Source: Anseongella sp036570465
GTDB lineage: Bacteria > Bacteroidota > Bacteroidia > Sphingobacteriales > Sphingobacteriaceae
Length of the DNA stretch: 16,025 nt
NCBI GenBank assembly: GCA_036570465.1
Contig: DATCYD010000187.1
Location: 1-16,025, forward strand
Direction of reading: 5' to 3'
The notes beneath the pieces are model-generated. The model made no database searches, was not told the origin of the DNA, and was given only the letters and a program-made list of their open reading frames with translations. Shown here piece after piece: positions 1-7,555 of this stretch. The translations under genes and the position numbers were made by a program. Within the stretch, counting starts at the first letter, position 1. Every line of letters starts with the position of its first letter.

Positions 1-1056
1 GGTTTTTCCATTAATAAGCTTTCCTGTTAACCTGTTCTCCGCGTCGGAAATATCGGTGGCTCCGGAGATATCAATCTTGTAAATATGCTTGTACAAACCC
101 GGAGCGGATGTGCCACCTGGAAAACCTGCATCCCGTTCCAGGACCAGAAATGACGTACTATCAAGTGCCTGAATCTCACAAACGACGGTTTGTGTTCCCA
201 GGAGGCGATAAATATATTGTGCATTCTCCCCTGTTTCGGGGTCAAGCAGTAATAAGCGTACATTCCGTGAGGCCGTCCCCACACCAGCGTCAGGGTTGTT
301 CAGCGGAGATTCCATGATACCCGCAAGGGTTTTACCATCAGGCATCATGGTTAGTCCTGACATTCCCCCATGGGGGCGGCGACGGGTAAACACGGCGGGC
401 AATGCTGTCTTTTCCGGGTCGGCTTCAAAAGGGGTCAGTTTTTCCTGTAACTGGCCGCCGGATGAAAAGTGGATCAGGCTGGGGCCGTATTCTTCGCTGA
501 CCCAGAAACTTCCGTCCGGTGCAACAGCAAGCCCTCCCGGATCGATGCCATTTGGACTGGGCTCAATGATCCGCCCGAGCGTATCCAGGGCAATCTCACC
601 AGTTGTTCCCGCACCTGGCATGTTTTCGACCTGCGGATTGGGAATCCCGTTGGCCTCCCCGGTAGCCATCGTCAGGGTAATTTTCCGGACCAGGCGCATG
701 GAGTCGCCGGCCAGTTTAAATTTTGCGATATGTGGATTGAAACGCTTGGCAATGAATACCTTTTCACCGGCACCTGTTCCACCGGCCACCGGACCACGGT
801 TGGTTAGCATGTAAAAAGCTCCTTCTTCCCCTGGAACTGCCTCCATAGAAGCACCGTAACCTCCGTTCACAACTGCTGTGCCCTGCCGGTTGCGGGCAAG
901 GACATCCTGGTCTGCCAGGGGTACATATACTTCAGGATAAGGATACTCGGGTTCCAATGGCTGCAAATCGTTTCCCTGTTCGCAGGCCTGTGCCATGAGC
1001 AGGGTTACCGCCCACAATGATCGCAATATCAGCGCCATCTTTCCGGCTCTTCTCAT
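1..1056 (-). CDS. Phytase-like esterase lipoprotein (partial, 3' end outside window)
   Basis: An open frame of 352 codons runs without a stop from ATG at 1056 to the left edge, so the C-terminus is missing. The N-terminus has basic residues, a hydrophobic stretch (about 8-24) and Cys25 preceded by LLMAQA. This suggests a lipoprotein, although Gln at -2 of the lipobox is atypical. Two patches are typical of the 'esterase-like activity of phytase' family (PF13449): PNGIDPGGLAVAPDG running into SEEYGP (187-192), and FLVLERD (303-309). Family members are beta-propeller-like secreted or surface proteins, and their true substrate (phytate, phosphate or carboxyl esters) is mostly unproven. ATG 1056 was chosen because a purine-rich GGAAGGAG lies 9 nt upstream and it follows the stop of the preceding gene by 3 bp, implying one operon. 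An in-frame ATG at 1038 is an alternative. The family call is firm; the substrate is not. Confidence 0.87.
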   Translation of the reverse strand, partial: MRRAGKMALILRSLWAVTLLMAQACEQGNDLQPLEPEYPYPEVYVPLADQDVLARNRQGTAVVNGGYGASMEAVPGEEGAFYMLTNRGPVAGGTGAGEKVFIAKRFNPHIAKFKLAGDSMRLVRKITLTMATGEANGIPNPQVENMPGAGTTGEIALDTLGRIIEPSPNGIDPGGLAVAPDGSFWVSEEYGPSLIHFSSGGQLQEKLTPFEADPEKTALPAVFTRRRPHGGMSGLTMMPDGKTLAGIMESPLNNPDAGVGTASRNVRLLLLDPETGENAQYIYRLLGTQTVVCEIQALDSTSFLVLERDAGFPGGTSAPGLYKHIYKIDISGATDISDAENRLTGKLINGKT

Positions 1057-1059
1057 CCC

Positions 1060-1557
1060 CTAAAACTCCTTCCTCTCCAGGATCACTGATTTAATTACCG
1101 CGTCGCGAAGATCAAAGGGTTCATCCTCTTCCAGATAAGTGACGACAGGTTCCTCCTTTTGCAGCATGACTGTTTCCTGCTGTTTCCTTTGTTGGGCTTC
1201 CCGCTGCCGGCGTGCTTCATTAGATATCCTCTGTTGAGCAAAATCCTCTCTGACAACCGGCCGGATCGCTTCCGGTTGCTCGCTTACCGGTGGATAATCC
1301 GCTTCCCACCAGTCTTTTGGCACAAGTGGACGAGAGGGTTGCTGCTCCGTTGTGGATGGCCCGGGATACGCTGCAGGACCCGGTTCAGGAACACGCGACG
1401 GAGAAGGACCTTCCTTGCGGCTCTGTGGCAAAGGCGCCGGTTTGTGGACAGGAGGACGCGGTTTTTTCCGGGCATCCTTTTTTTTGGCGTCCCCAAACGC
1501 CTTGAACAGGTACGCCACAGCGATAATTATAAGTGGAATGATATTTTCTAGGTCCAT
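1060..1557 (-). CDS. Small membrane-anchored proline-rich protein of unknown function
   Basis: 165 residues. One N-terminal hydrophobic segment (about 5-20, IIPLIIIAVAYLF) is followed by a Lys/Arg-rich patch, a long Pro/Gln/Glu-rich low-complexity linker (about 30-100), a charged helix-prone Arg/Gln stretch (about 110-130) and an acidic C-terminus ending FDLRDAVIKSVILERKEF. The positive patch after the hydrophobic segment predicts a single-pass anchor with a cytoplasmic tail. I recall short Bacteroidota hypothetical proteins ending in a similar DLRxAVIxSxILxRK motif, but I can name no function. The start is set at the Met of MDLENIIPL. A longer open frame reaches 1692, but it would cover the promoter-like element at 1602-1633 and overlap the smc start, so the longer form is unlikely. 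The gene is first in an operon with the phytase-like lipoprotein and divergent from smc. Confidence 0.8.
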   Translation of the reverse strand: MDLENIIPLIIIAVAYLFKAFGDAKKKDARKKPRPPVHKPAPLPQSRKEGPSPSRVPEPGPAAYPGPSTTEQQPSRPLVPKDWWEADYPPVSEQPEAIRPVVREDFAQQRISNEARRQREAQQRKQQETVMLQKEEPVVTYLEEDEPFDLRDAVIKSVILERKEF

Positions 1558-1601
1558 GCGTCCGGCTTGTTGATAAATGGATTTGTATAAGATTAATTTA
1601 G

Positions 1602-1633
1602 TAAAGATATTTATCCCCTTTCTAAGTACCAAA
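1602..1633 (-). promoter_or_regulatory. Bacteroidota-type promoter for the small proline-rich protein operon
   Basis: Reading the minus strand, TTTG (1630-1633) is followed after 20 nt by TATCTTTA (1602-1609). The Bacteroidota housekeeping pattern is TTTG-N19/21-TAnnTTTG; this matches the -33 box fully and the -7 box at 5 of 6 fixed positions. Transcription would start near 1595, giving a leader of about 38 nt to the ATG at 1557. No equally good element was found facing smc in the same 122-bp intergenic region. Confidence 0.45.
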
Positions 1634-1679
1634 TCCTGTGCTGAAATGGCCCGGTCATTTGTACTTGTTTGATGCGTAT

Positions 1680-4600
1680 ATGAAGCTGACATCGCTGGAA
1701 ATCAAGGGATTCAAAAGTTTTGGAGACAAAGTGATCATTCACTTTGATGAAGGAGTGACTTCCATCGTAGGCCCCAATGGTTGCGGAAAATCGAACGTAG
1801 TGGATGCCATCCGCTGGGTGTTGGGAGAACAAAGCACCCGGATGCTCCGTTCTGAAAAGATGGAAAACGTCATTTTTAATGGCACTTCTTCCCGCAAGCC
1901 CGGCAACCTGGCCGAGGTATCCCTCAGCTTTGACAACACACGCAATATCCTGCCCACCGAGTTCAGTCAGGTGACCGTTACCCGGAAGCTCTATCGCACG
2001 GGCGACAGCGAATACCGGCTCAACGATGTGCAATGCCGCCTGAAAGACATTACCGATCTTTTTCTTGATACCGGGATCGGCGCAGATTCCTATTCAATCA
2101 TTGAATTAAAGATGATTGAAGAGATCCTGAACAATAAAGACAACTCCCGCCGGACGCTTTTTGAAGAGGCTTCAGGCATTTCTAAATATAAAATCCGTAA
2201 GAAACAAACACTTAATAAGTTAAGAGATACAGAATCAGACTTGTCTCGTGTAGAAGATTTGCTTTTTGAGATCGAAAAGAACCTCAAGACCCTTGAAAAC
2301 CAGGCAAAAAAAACACAGCGGTATTACCGGTTAAAAGACCAATACAAAGAGGTCAGCCTTACCCTTGCTTCGTTTCGTATCCAGGGCTTCCGAAAATCAC
2401 TTGACGAACTGCAAAAACAGGAAGAAATGCAGCATGACGAGTTGCTTCGCCTTCAGGCTTCCGGCCAGCAGATTGAAGCCAGCATGCAGGAAGAGAAGCG
2501 ATTGAACCTGCAAAAAGAAAAGAATCTTTCTGTGCAGCAAAAGGCTACCAATGAATATATTGCTTCCATCCGGCAATATGAAAGTGAGAAAAAACTGAAA
2601 AATGAGCAGCTGAAATTCCGGCAGGAAAAGGAATCGCGGTTGCAAGCGGAACTTTCCAACGATAAACTCTGGTTGGAGCGAAGCCGGGAAAACATCACCC
2701 GGTTGGAAACCGCTAAAAAAACTGAGACCGAAATCCTCACAAAGCTGGAGACCGGGCTCAGCGTCCTGAAAGAGCGCCTGGAAGCTCTTCAAAAAGAACA
2801 GCGGCAAGGCAAATCTGTCCTGGACGAAGCTGAATCCGAATCCAGGCGCATCCGGGAAGAGACCTATCAGGCTGAAAAGGAAAAAGATATCCTGAAGATC
2901 CAGGTACAAACGCTGGAGCAGGAATTGCAGCGTAATACCAGTGACGCCCATGAAAAGGAACACGAACTGGAAGGTTTTGCCAGCTCCATTGCCAGTCTTG
3001 AAAAGCAGGTTCGCGAGCAGGAAGAGCTGCTGCAGCAGGCCGAACTTTTTGAAGAAAACCTGACTAAAAGCCTGGCTGAAACCGAAGAGTCGCTCAGGGA
3101 AACACGCGGGAAAACTGCAGTTTCAGGCCGCTTGCGCGATGCAAAGCAAAATGAATATCACCTCACCAAAAGTCTGGTAGATAACCTGGAAGGCTATCCG
3201 GAATCCATCCGGTTTCTTCGTAAAAACGCTGGTTGGGCAAAAAAAGCACCCCTGTTTTCTGATATACTTTTTTGCCGCGAAGATTATCGCATCGCCGTTG
3301 AGAATTACCTGGAACCCTTCATGAATTACTATGTGGTGGAGACCTTCCGCGAGGCCATGCAGGCCATCTCTCTATTGAGTGATGCTTCCAAAGGAAGGGC
3401 CAATTTCTTTGTTCTAGAGGCATTTAAGGATTACAATCTATCGCCACAGGAAAAACAGGAGAACCTGATCCCAGCTCTCGGGATCATTGAATGTGAGGAA
3501 AAATACAAGGCATTATGCCATTACCTGCTGCACCGGGTTTTTCTGGTTCCCAAAAACCGGGAAGAAGAAACCATGGGTTCCACCGGGAGAGAAGCCATTC
3601 TGCTGGGCGAATCAGGAAAATATGCAAAGGGACGTTACAGCATTTCAGGAGGCTTTGTGGGATTGTTCGAGGGTAAGCGCATTGGCCGGGCCCGGAACCT
3701 GGACGTTTTACAAAAGGAGATCAAAAAACTGGACCGCGAGCTGGAAGAGCTTGCAACAAACACAGAAGAGCTCCAACAGACATATAACCGGCTTAAAGGA
3801 AGTACCAAAACCGCAGAGATTTCTTCAATGCGCGCGGTACACAACCGCCTTTCGGGAGAGCTGCTTACCTTGCAAACCAGGGAAAGCCAGCATCGGGAAT
3901 TCATTGGTAACAGCACCCTTCGCAAAGAAGATATAGAGCAGAAACTGGCCCAATACAGGGAATCCCTAACCGTCCTGGTGCCTAAGCTGGAAACCCTGGA
4001 AGAAGAAAAGCTACAGGCAGCCAGCCACCAGGAGCGCGCTGCTGAGACCCACCGCCAGCTGAGCGAAGATGTCAACGGCGTTTCATCACAGTTCAACCAG
4101 CAGAACATCCAGTTTCACCAGCAAAAGAACAAGCTGGACGGCATTCTCAAAGACCTCGACTACCAACAAGCTGACCTGGAACGTTACCAGAGCCGGATCG
4201 AAAAGAATATCACCGAGCTGGATATCACGCGTCAGGAAATCGGTAAACTGCTGCAGCAGGATGATGGAGCCGATGAAGACCTTCAGGCGATGTACAAACA
4301 GAAGGAAGAAATGGAGAACGGCCTGCGCGAAGCAGAAGAGGACTACTATGCCGGCAAGGGAATCATTGGCAAACTGGAAGAAGAACTCACGCAGCTGCGG
4401 CGGCAAAAGGAACAATCCGGTTACCTCTCCACCGAGCTAAAAGACAAGAAAACCCAGCTTAAGATTGATCTCAATTCTCTGAAGGAACGATTGTCAGTAA
4501 GCTTTAACGTCGATATCGAAGAACTTCTGGAACAGGAAAACACCCCGGAAGGCGATGAGAATGAGCTTCAGGCCAGCTCCGAAAAATTGAAACATCAGCT

Positions 4601-5243
4601 GGACAATTTCGGAGCTATTAATCCGATGGCCATGGAGGCATTTGACGAAATGAATGAGCGTTTCCAATTCATTTCCAAAGAAAAAAATGACCTGGTTGAA
4701 GCCAAGGTTGCTTTGCTGAACACCATCGGAGAAATTGACGAAACAGCACGAAATCAGTTTCTGGAAGCCTTTGCTCAGATCAAACACAACTTCCAACAAG
4801 TATTTCGTTCCTTGTTTAACCAGGAAGATTCCTGCGATCTTTTCCTGGTCAAACCAGATGAACCTCTGGAATCTGAAATTGAGATCGTTGCCCGTCCAAA
4901 GGGAAAAAAACCGCTTTCCATCAATCAGCTTTCCGGCGGAGAAAAAACCCTGACGGCCACCGCCATTCTGTTCTCCCTTTACCTCCTGAAACCCGCCCCC
5001 TTTTGTATCTTCGATGAAGTGGATGCGCCCCTGGACGACACCAACATCGACAAATTCAACAACATCATTCGTGAATTCTCAAACGATTCGCAGTTCATTG
5101 TTGTAACCCACAACAAGCGCACCATTGCCAGTACCGATGTTATCTATGGGGTCACCATGGTAGAGCAAGGTATTTCAAGGGTTGTTCCGGTAGATTTACG
5201 AGGTCTGGAGGTAACCCCGGCCGGAGAAGTGCAGCCAGGTTAA
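1680..5243 (+). CDS. smc: Chromosome segregation SMC ATPase
   Basis: 1187 residues, the usual length for bacterial SMC. It forms the condensin core that organises and separates sister chromosomes. The parts are in canonical order: N-terminal head half with Walker A GPNGCGKS (31-38); first coiled coil (about 170-500); hinge (about 503-670, ending in a glycine-rich SGGFVGLFEG region); returning coiled coil (about 670-1010); C-terminal head half with ABC signature LSGGEK (1084-1089), Walker B and catalytic Glu FCIFDE (1108-1113), D-loop LDD and a VTHNK switch histidine. All ATPase residues are intact. The start is placed at MKLTSLEIKGFKSFG, the conserved SMC N-terminus, not at an in-frame ATG at 1638. 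There is no clear ribosome-binding site, which is normal in this phylum. The partners scpA and scpB are not in the window. The downstream neighbour is convergent, with 63 bp between. Confidence 0.98.
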   Translation: MKLTSLEIKGFKSFGDKVIIHFDEGVTSIVGPNGCGKSNVVDAIRWVLGEQSTRMLRSEKMENVIFNGTSSRKPGNLAEVSLSFDNTRNILPTEFSQVTVTRKLYRTGDSEYRLNDVQCRLKDITDLFLDTGIGADSYSIIELKMIEEILNNKDNSRRTLFEEASGISKYKIRKKQTLNKLRDTESDLSRVEDLLFEIEKNLKTLENQAKKTQRYYRLKDQYKEVSLTLASFRIQGFRKSLDELQKQEEMQHDELLRLQASGQQIEASMQEEKRLNLQKEKNLSVQQKATNEYIASIRQYESEKKLKNEQLKFRQEKESRLQAELSNDKLWLERSRENITRLETAKKTETEILTKLETGLSVLKERLEALQKEQRQGKSVLDEAESESRRIREETYQAEKEKDILKIQVQTLEQELQRNTSDAHEKEHELEGFASSIASLEKQVREQEELLQQAELFEENLTKSLAETEESLRETRGKTAVSGRLRDAKQNEYHLTKSLVDNLEGYPESIRFLRKNAGWAKKAPLFSDILFCREDYRIAVENYLEPFMNYYVVETFREAMQAISLLSDASKGRANFFVLEAFKDYNLSPQEKQENLIPALGIIECEEKYKALCHYLLHRVFLVPKNREEETMGSTGREAILLGESGKYAKGRYSISGGFVGLFEGKRIGRARNLDVLQKEIKKLDRELEELATNTEELQQTYNRLKGSTKTAEISSMRAVHNRLSGELLTLQTRESQHREFIGNSTLRKEDIEQKLAQYRESLTVLVPKLETLEEEKLQAASHQERAAETHRQLSEDVNGVSSQFNQQNIQFHQQKNKLDGILKDLDYQQADLERYQSRIEKNITELDITRQEIGKLLQQDDGADEDLQAMYKQKEEMENGLREAEEDYYAGKGIIGKLEEELTQLRRQKEQSGYLSTELKDKKTQLKIDLNSLKERLSVSFNVDIEELLEQENTPEGDENELQASSEKLKHQLDNFGAINPMAMEAFDEMNERFQFISKEKNDLVEAKVALLNTIGEIDETARNQFLEAFAQIKHNFQQVFRSLFNQEDSCDLFLVKPDEPLESEIEIVARPKGKKPLSINQLSGGEKTLTATAILFSLYLLKPAPFCIFDEVDAPLDDTNIDKFNNIIREFSNDSQFIVVTHNKRTIASTDVIYGVTMVEQGISRVVPVDLRGLEVTPAGEVQPG

Positions 5244-5306
5244 TGACAGGCTAATACAGGAAGCTTTATCTGACCAAATACGATGGTCGATATTCTGAAT
5301 ATGTGG

Positions 5307-5978
5307 TCATTGCCCTGATCCGGAAACGATATTCCCGTCAGCCATCAGCAACTGGCGATCAGCCATACCGGCCAGTTCCGCATTGTGGGTAACTATGACA
5401 AAGGTCTGACCCAGTTCGTCGCGAAGATCAAAGAAAAGCTGATGCAATTCTCCTGAGTTTTTTGAATCCAGGTTTCCCGAAGGTTCGTCCGTCAGCACCA
5501 GCGCCGGGTTGTTTACCAGCGCCCGGGCAACCGCAACCCGTTGCTGTTCCCCGCCCGACAATTCGGAAGGCTTGTGTTCAGTGCGCCCATCCAGACCAAG
5601 CATGGCCAGGAGCCGCAGGCCGTGTTTTTCAGCATCGGTCATGGATTGCCCCGCGATCAAGGCAGGCATGCACACATTCTCCAGGGCAGTAAATTCCGGC
5701 AGCAAATGATGAAACTGAAAAACAAATCCGATATGCTGGTTACGGAATGCGCTGAGTTTTTTTTCGCTCATGCGGCTGACATCCATTCCGTTAATGTTTA
5801 CCGTGCCTGCATCAGGCTTGTCCAGGGTGCCCACAATATGCAGAAGCGTACTCTTTCCTGCGCCGGATGCACCGGTTACTGAAATAACTTCTCCCTTTTG
5901 CACTTCCAGGTCAATACCTTTTAATATGAGAAGGTCTCCGTATGATTTTCGGATAGAACTGGCTTTAAGCATAATCAT
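5307..5978 (-). CDS. lolD: LolD-like ABC transporter ATP-binding protein
   Basis: 223 residues, a complete single ABC ATPase of the MacB/LolD size class. Walker A is GASGAGKST (36-44), the Q-loop Gln is 88, the signature is LSGGEQQ (140-146), Walker B is LVLTDE (160-165) and the switch His is 198. The stretch LPEFTALENVCMPALI just after the Q-loop is characteristic of LolD-type ATPases, which power release of outer-membrane lipoproteins from the inner membrane with LolC/LolE. FtsE- or MacB-like roles are the alternatives. No permease gene is adjacent, so the partner must be encoded elsewhere. The start ATG (5978) overlaps the stop of the upstream SDR gene as ATGA, which predicts translational coupling. 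A second in-frame ATG at 5972 is possible. Family assignment is firm; the specific Lol role is inferred from sequence similarity. Confidence 0.9.
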   Translation of the reverse strand: MIMLKASSIRKSYGDLLILKGIDLEVQKGEVISVTGASGAGKSTLLHIVGTLDKPDAGTVNINGMDVSRMSEKKLSAFRNQHIGFVFQFHHLLPEFTALENVCMPALIAGQSMTDAEKHGLRLLAMLGLDGRTEHKPSELSGGEQQRVAVARALVNNPALVLTDEPSGNLDSKNSGELHQLFFDLRDELGQTFVIVTHNAELAGMADRQLLMADGNIVSGSGQ

Positions 5979-6790
5979 GTGATCAACGGGTCTTTTTCCT
6001 TTGTGAAATGTTTATATACCAGGCGGTCTGTAAGTCCCGGAAAAAAGCGGCTCATAAAAACAGTCAGCCGACCCTGTCCGGTGATGATCAGGTCGCGGCG
6101 GCGCTGCCTTACCCCCCGGACAATCAAACCGGCCACCTCTTCAGCCGTCATCATGCGGCCTTCTTCCATGGAGGAACTGCCTTGAAGCGAACCGTCTGCT
6201 ACCAGCGCTGTACTGCGAATATTGGATGCGGTAAAACCCGGACAAGCTACCATCACATGCACTCCTTGTTTCAACGTTTCAATCCGGAGCGACTCCATAA
6301 AACCTTGCATGGCAAACTTGGAAGCCGAATAACCGGTACGTCCCGGCAAGCCTTTGTAGCCTGCAATGGAAGAAACCCCGACGATGGAACCACCGCTTTT
6401 CAGGATCGCCGGCAGGGCATACTTTGTGCAATACACCGTTCCCCAGAAATTAACATCCATCACCCGGCGTAAAACACCCAGGTCAAGATCCTGAAAAAGG
6501 GCCCGCATGCTAATGCCCGCATTATTCACCAGCACATCAATACCTCCAAAACTAGTTTGGGCCTGCTCCATCAGCGCGCGGCAATCATCTTCTTTCGACA
6601 CATCCACCTGCACTGCCACCGCCCGAATGCCAAATTCCATTTCCAACTCAGCTGTAATGCCGCAGAGCACGACATACTGCCGCGCCCCCAGCACCAGGTT
6701 GGCCCCTTCCCCTGCAAATCGTTTGGCGCAAGCCTTCCCGATCCCCGAAGATGCTCCGGTGATTACAACGGTTTTCCCTTTCAGATCCAT
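5975..6790 (-). CDS. Short-chain dehydrogenase/reductase (classical SDR)
   Basis: 271 residues, cytoplasmic, NAD(P)-dependent oxidoreductase. The N-terminal nucleotide-binding motif TGASSGIG spans 11-18, NNAG is at 89-92, and the catalytic tetrad is Asn114, Ser140/141, Tyr154 and Lys158 (YSASK). The C-terminal extension after 230 is basic and aromatic (about 240-262) and may touch the membrane. It resembles SDRs of the DHRS7B-like group, but the substrate is unknown. Its stop overlaps the start of the LolD-like gene by 4 nt, so the two are co-translated. Upstream, 87 bp separate it from recR, and that gap contains a full-consensus promoter-like element only 4 nt before this start codon. No earlier or later start is compatible with the Rossmann N-terminus. 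The SDR class is certain; the physiological role is not. Confidence 0.93.
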   Translation of the reverse strand: MDLKGKTVVITGASSGIGKACAKRFAGEGANLVLGARQYVVLCGITAELEMEFGIRAVAVQVDVSKEDDCRALMEQAQTSFGGIDVLVNNAGISMRALFQDLDLGVLRRVMDVNFWGTVYCTKYALPAILKSGGSIVGVSSIAGYKGLPGRTGYSASKFAMQGFMESLRIETLKQGVHVMVACPGFTASNIRSTALVADGSLQGSSSMEEGRMMTAEEVAGLIVRGVRQRRRDLIITGQGRLTVFMSRFFPGLTDRLVYKHFTKEKDPLIT

Positions 6791-6794
6791 CCTT

Positions 6795-6827
6795 CAAATG
6801 TACACGAAAAAACGATTTCTATCCAAA
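6795..6827 (-). promoter_or_regulatory. Consensus Bacteroidota promoter abutting the SDR start codon
   Basis: On the minus strand, TTTG (6824-6827) is followed after 21 nt by TACATTTG (6795-6802), a full match to the TTTG / TAnnTTTG pattern. Only AAGG separates the -7 box from the ATG at 6790. Transcription would normally begin about 7 nt past the box, so the transcript would begin at or within the start codon, implying a leaderless mRNA for the SDR-LolD pair. The match is clear; activity is inferred. Confidence 0.5.
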
Positions 6828-6877
6828 CAGACCTGGTGTTAAGTTCCCCATGAAATATCGTATAAGCCGAAGCAATG

Positions 6878-7483
6878 CTACCCCTGATACGGCACCCGCG
6901 TCATGATAGAGCGTCCGAGGGTGATCTCGTCGGCGTATTCGATCTCGCCGCCAAAAGCGATCCCGCGGGCAATGGCTGAAAGGCGGACGGAAGTTTCCCT
7001 GAGTTTACGGGCCAGATAAAAAATGGTGGTGTCTCCTTCCATGGTGGCATTGAGGGCAAGAATGATCTCAGCCGTAACGCCGTTTGCCGCCCGTTCTACC
7101 AACGGCGGGATGTTCAGGTCGGAAGGACCGACTCCGTCCATGGGGGAGATCAGGCCGCCCAGCACATGGTAAAGCCCGTTGTATTGTTGAGTGTTTTCGA
7201 TGGCCATCACATCGCGACTGTCTTCTACCACACAAATGAGGCTCCGGTCTCGTTTCGCAGAAGTACAAATACTGCAAAGAGGCGCATCCGAGATATTTCC
7301 GCATTCTTTGCAGAAATTGACTTCTTTCCGAAGTTTCAGCAGGGTTCCACAAAATCTTTCAATGTCGTGTTCCTCTCGGTTCAACAGGAAAAGGACCATG
7401 CGCAGGGCCGTTTTTTCTCCGATTCCGGGCAGACGGGAGAACTCCCCTACCGCATCTTCCAGCAGTTTAGATGAAAAATTCAT
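6878..7483 (-). CDS. recR: Recombination mediator protein RecR
   Basis: 201 residues, standard RecR length. It works with RecO/RecF to load RecA on single-stranded gaps. Domain order is canonical: N-terminal helix-hairpin-helix region around SRLPGIGEKTALRM (16-29), a four-cysteine zinc finger (Cys58, Cys61, Cys70, Cys73), then a Toprim domain from about 82 (ICVVED with Glu87) through the conserved GLYHVLGGLISPMDGVGP segment (103-120) and ALNATMEGDTT (143-153), and the C-terminal Walker-B-like region with ARGIAFGGEIEYAD (172-185). All signature residues are present. It is divergent from the symporter gene, with 72 bp between, and the first gene of a minus-strand run that continues to the SDR and LolD-like genes. 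Those two probably also have their own promoter. Confidence 0.97.
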   Translation of the reverse strand: MNFSSKLLEDAVGEFSRLPGIGEKTALRMVLFLLNREEHDIERFCGTLLKLRKEVNFCKECGNISDAPLCSICTSAKRDRSLICVVEDSRDVMAIENTQQYNGLYHVLGGLISPMDGVGPSDLNIPPLVERAANGVTAEIILALNATMEGDTTIFYLARKLRETSVRLSAIARGIAFGGEIEYADEITLGRSIMTRVPYQG

Positions 7484-7501
7484 ATTAACGCAAAGAAACG
7501 T

Positions 7502-7532
7502 TTTGATTTTTATTTTCGTGAAATTATTTTCA
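7502..7532 (+). promoter_or_regulatory. Possible promoter for the symporter operon in the recR-symporter divergent region
   Basis: The 72-bp AT-rich divergent region (7484-7555) holds TTTG (7502-7505), then 19 nt, then TATTTTCA (7525-7532). Spacing fits the Bacteroidota pattern exactly, but the -7 box matches only 4 of 6 fixed positions. The leader would be about 17 nt. For recR on the other strand, only a partial element is seen (TTTCTTTG, 8 nt before its ATG, with no good -33 box). Confidence 0.25.
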
Positions 7533-7555
7533 TCTTAACAGCTAAATCAACCTGG

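Noticed and set aside
1558..1692. N-terminal extension of the small proline-rich protein to an ATG at 1692.
   Set aside because: It would place 45 polar residues before the membrane segment, overlap smc, and span the promoter-like element at 1602-1633.
2397..2963. 188-codon minus-strand frame rich in Phe/Leu inside smc, resembling a membrane protein.
   Set aside because: It is the antisense of Lys/Glu/Gln-rich coiled-coil codons, which always reads as Phe/Leu/Ser; no promoter or start context.
5271..5309. Imperfect inverted repeat (TGACCAaATA ... TATgTGGTCA) between the convergent smc and LolD-like genes, considered as a bidirectional terminator.
   Set aside because: Only 6+3 pairs with a mismatch, a loop of about 19 nt, and no T-run on either side.
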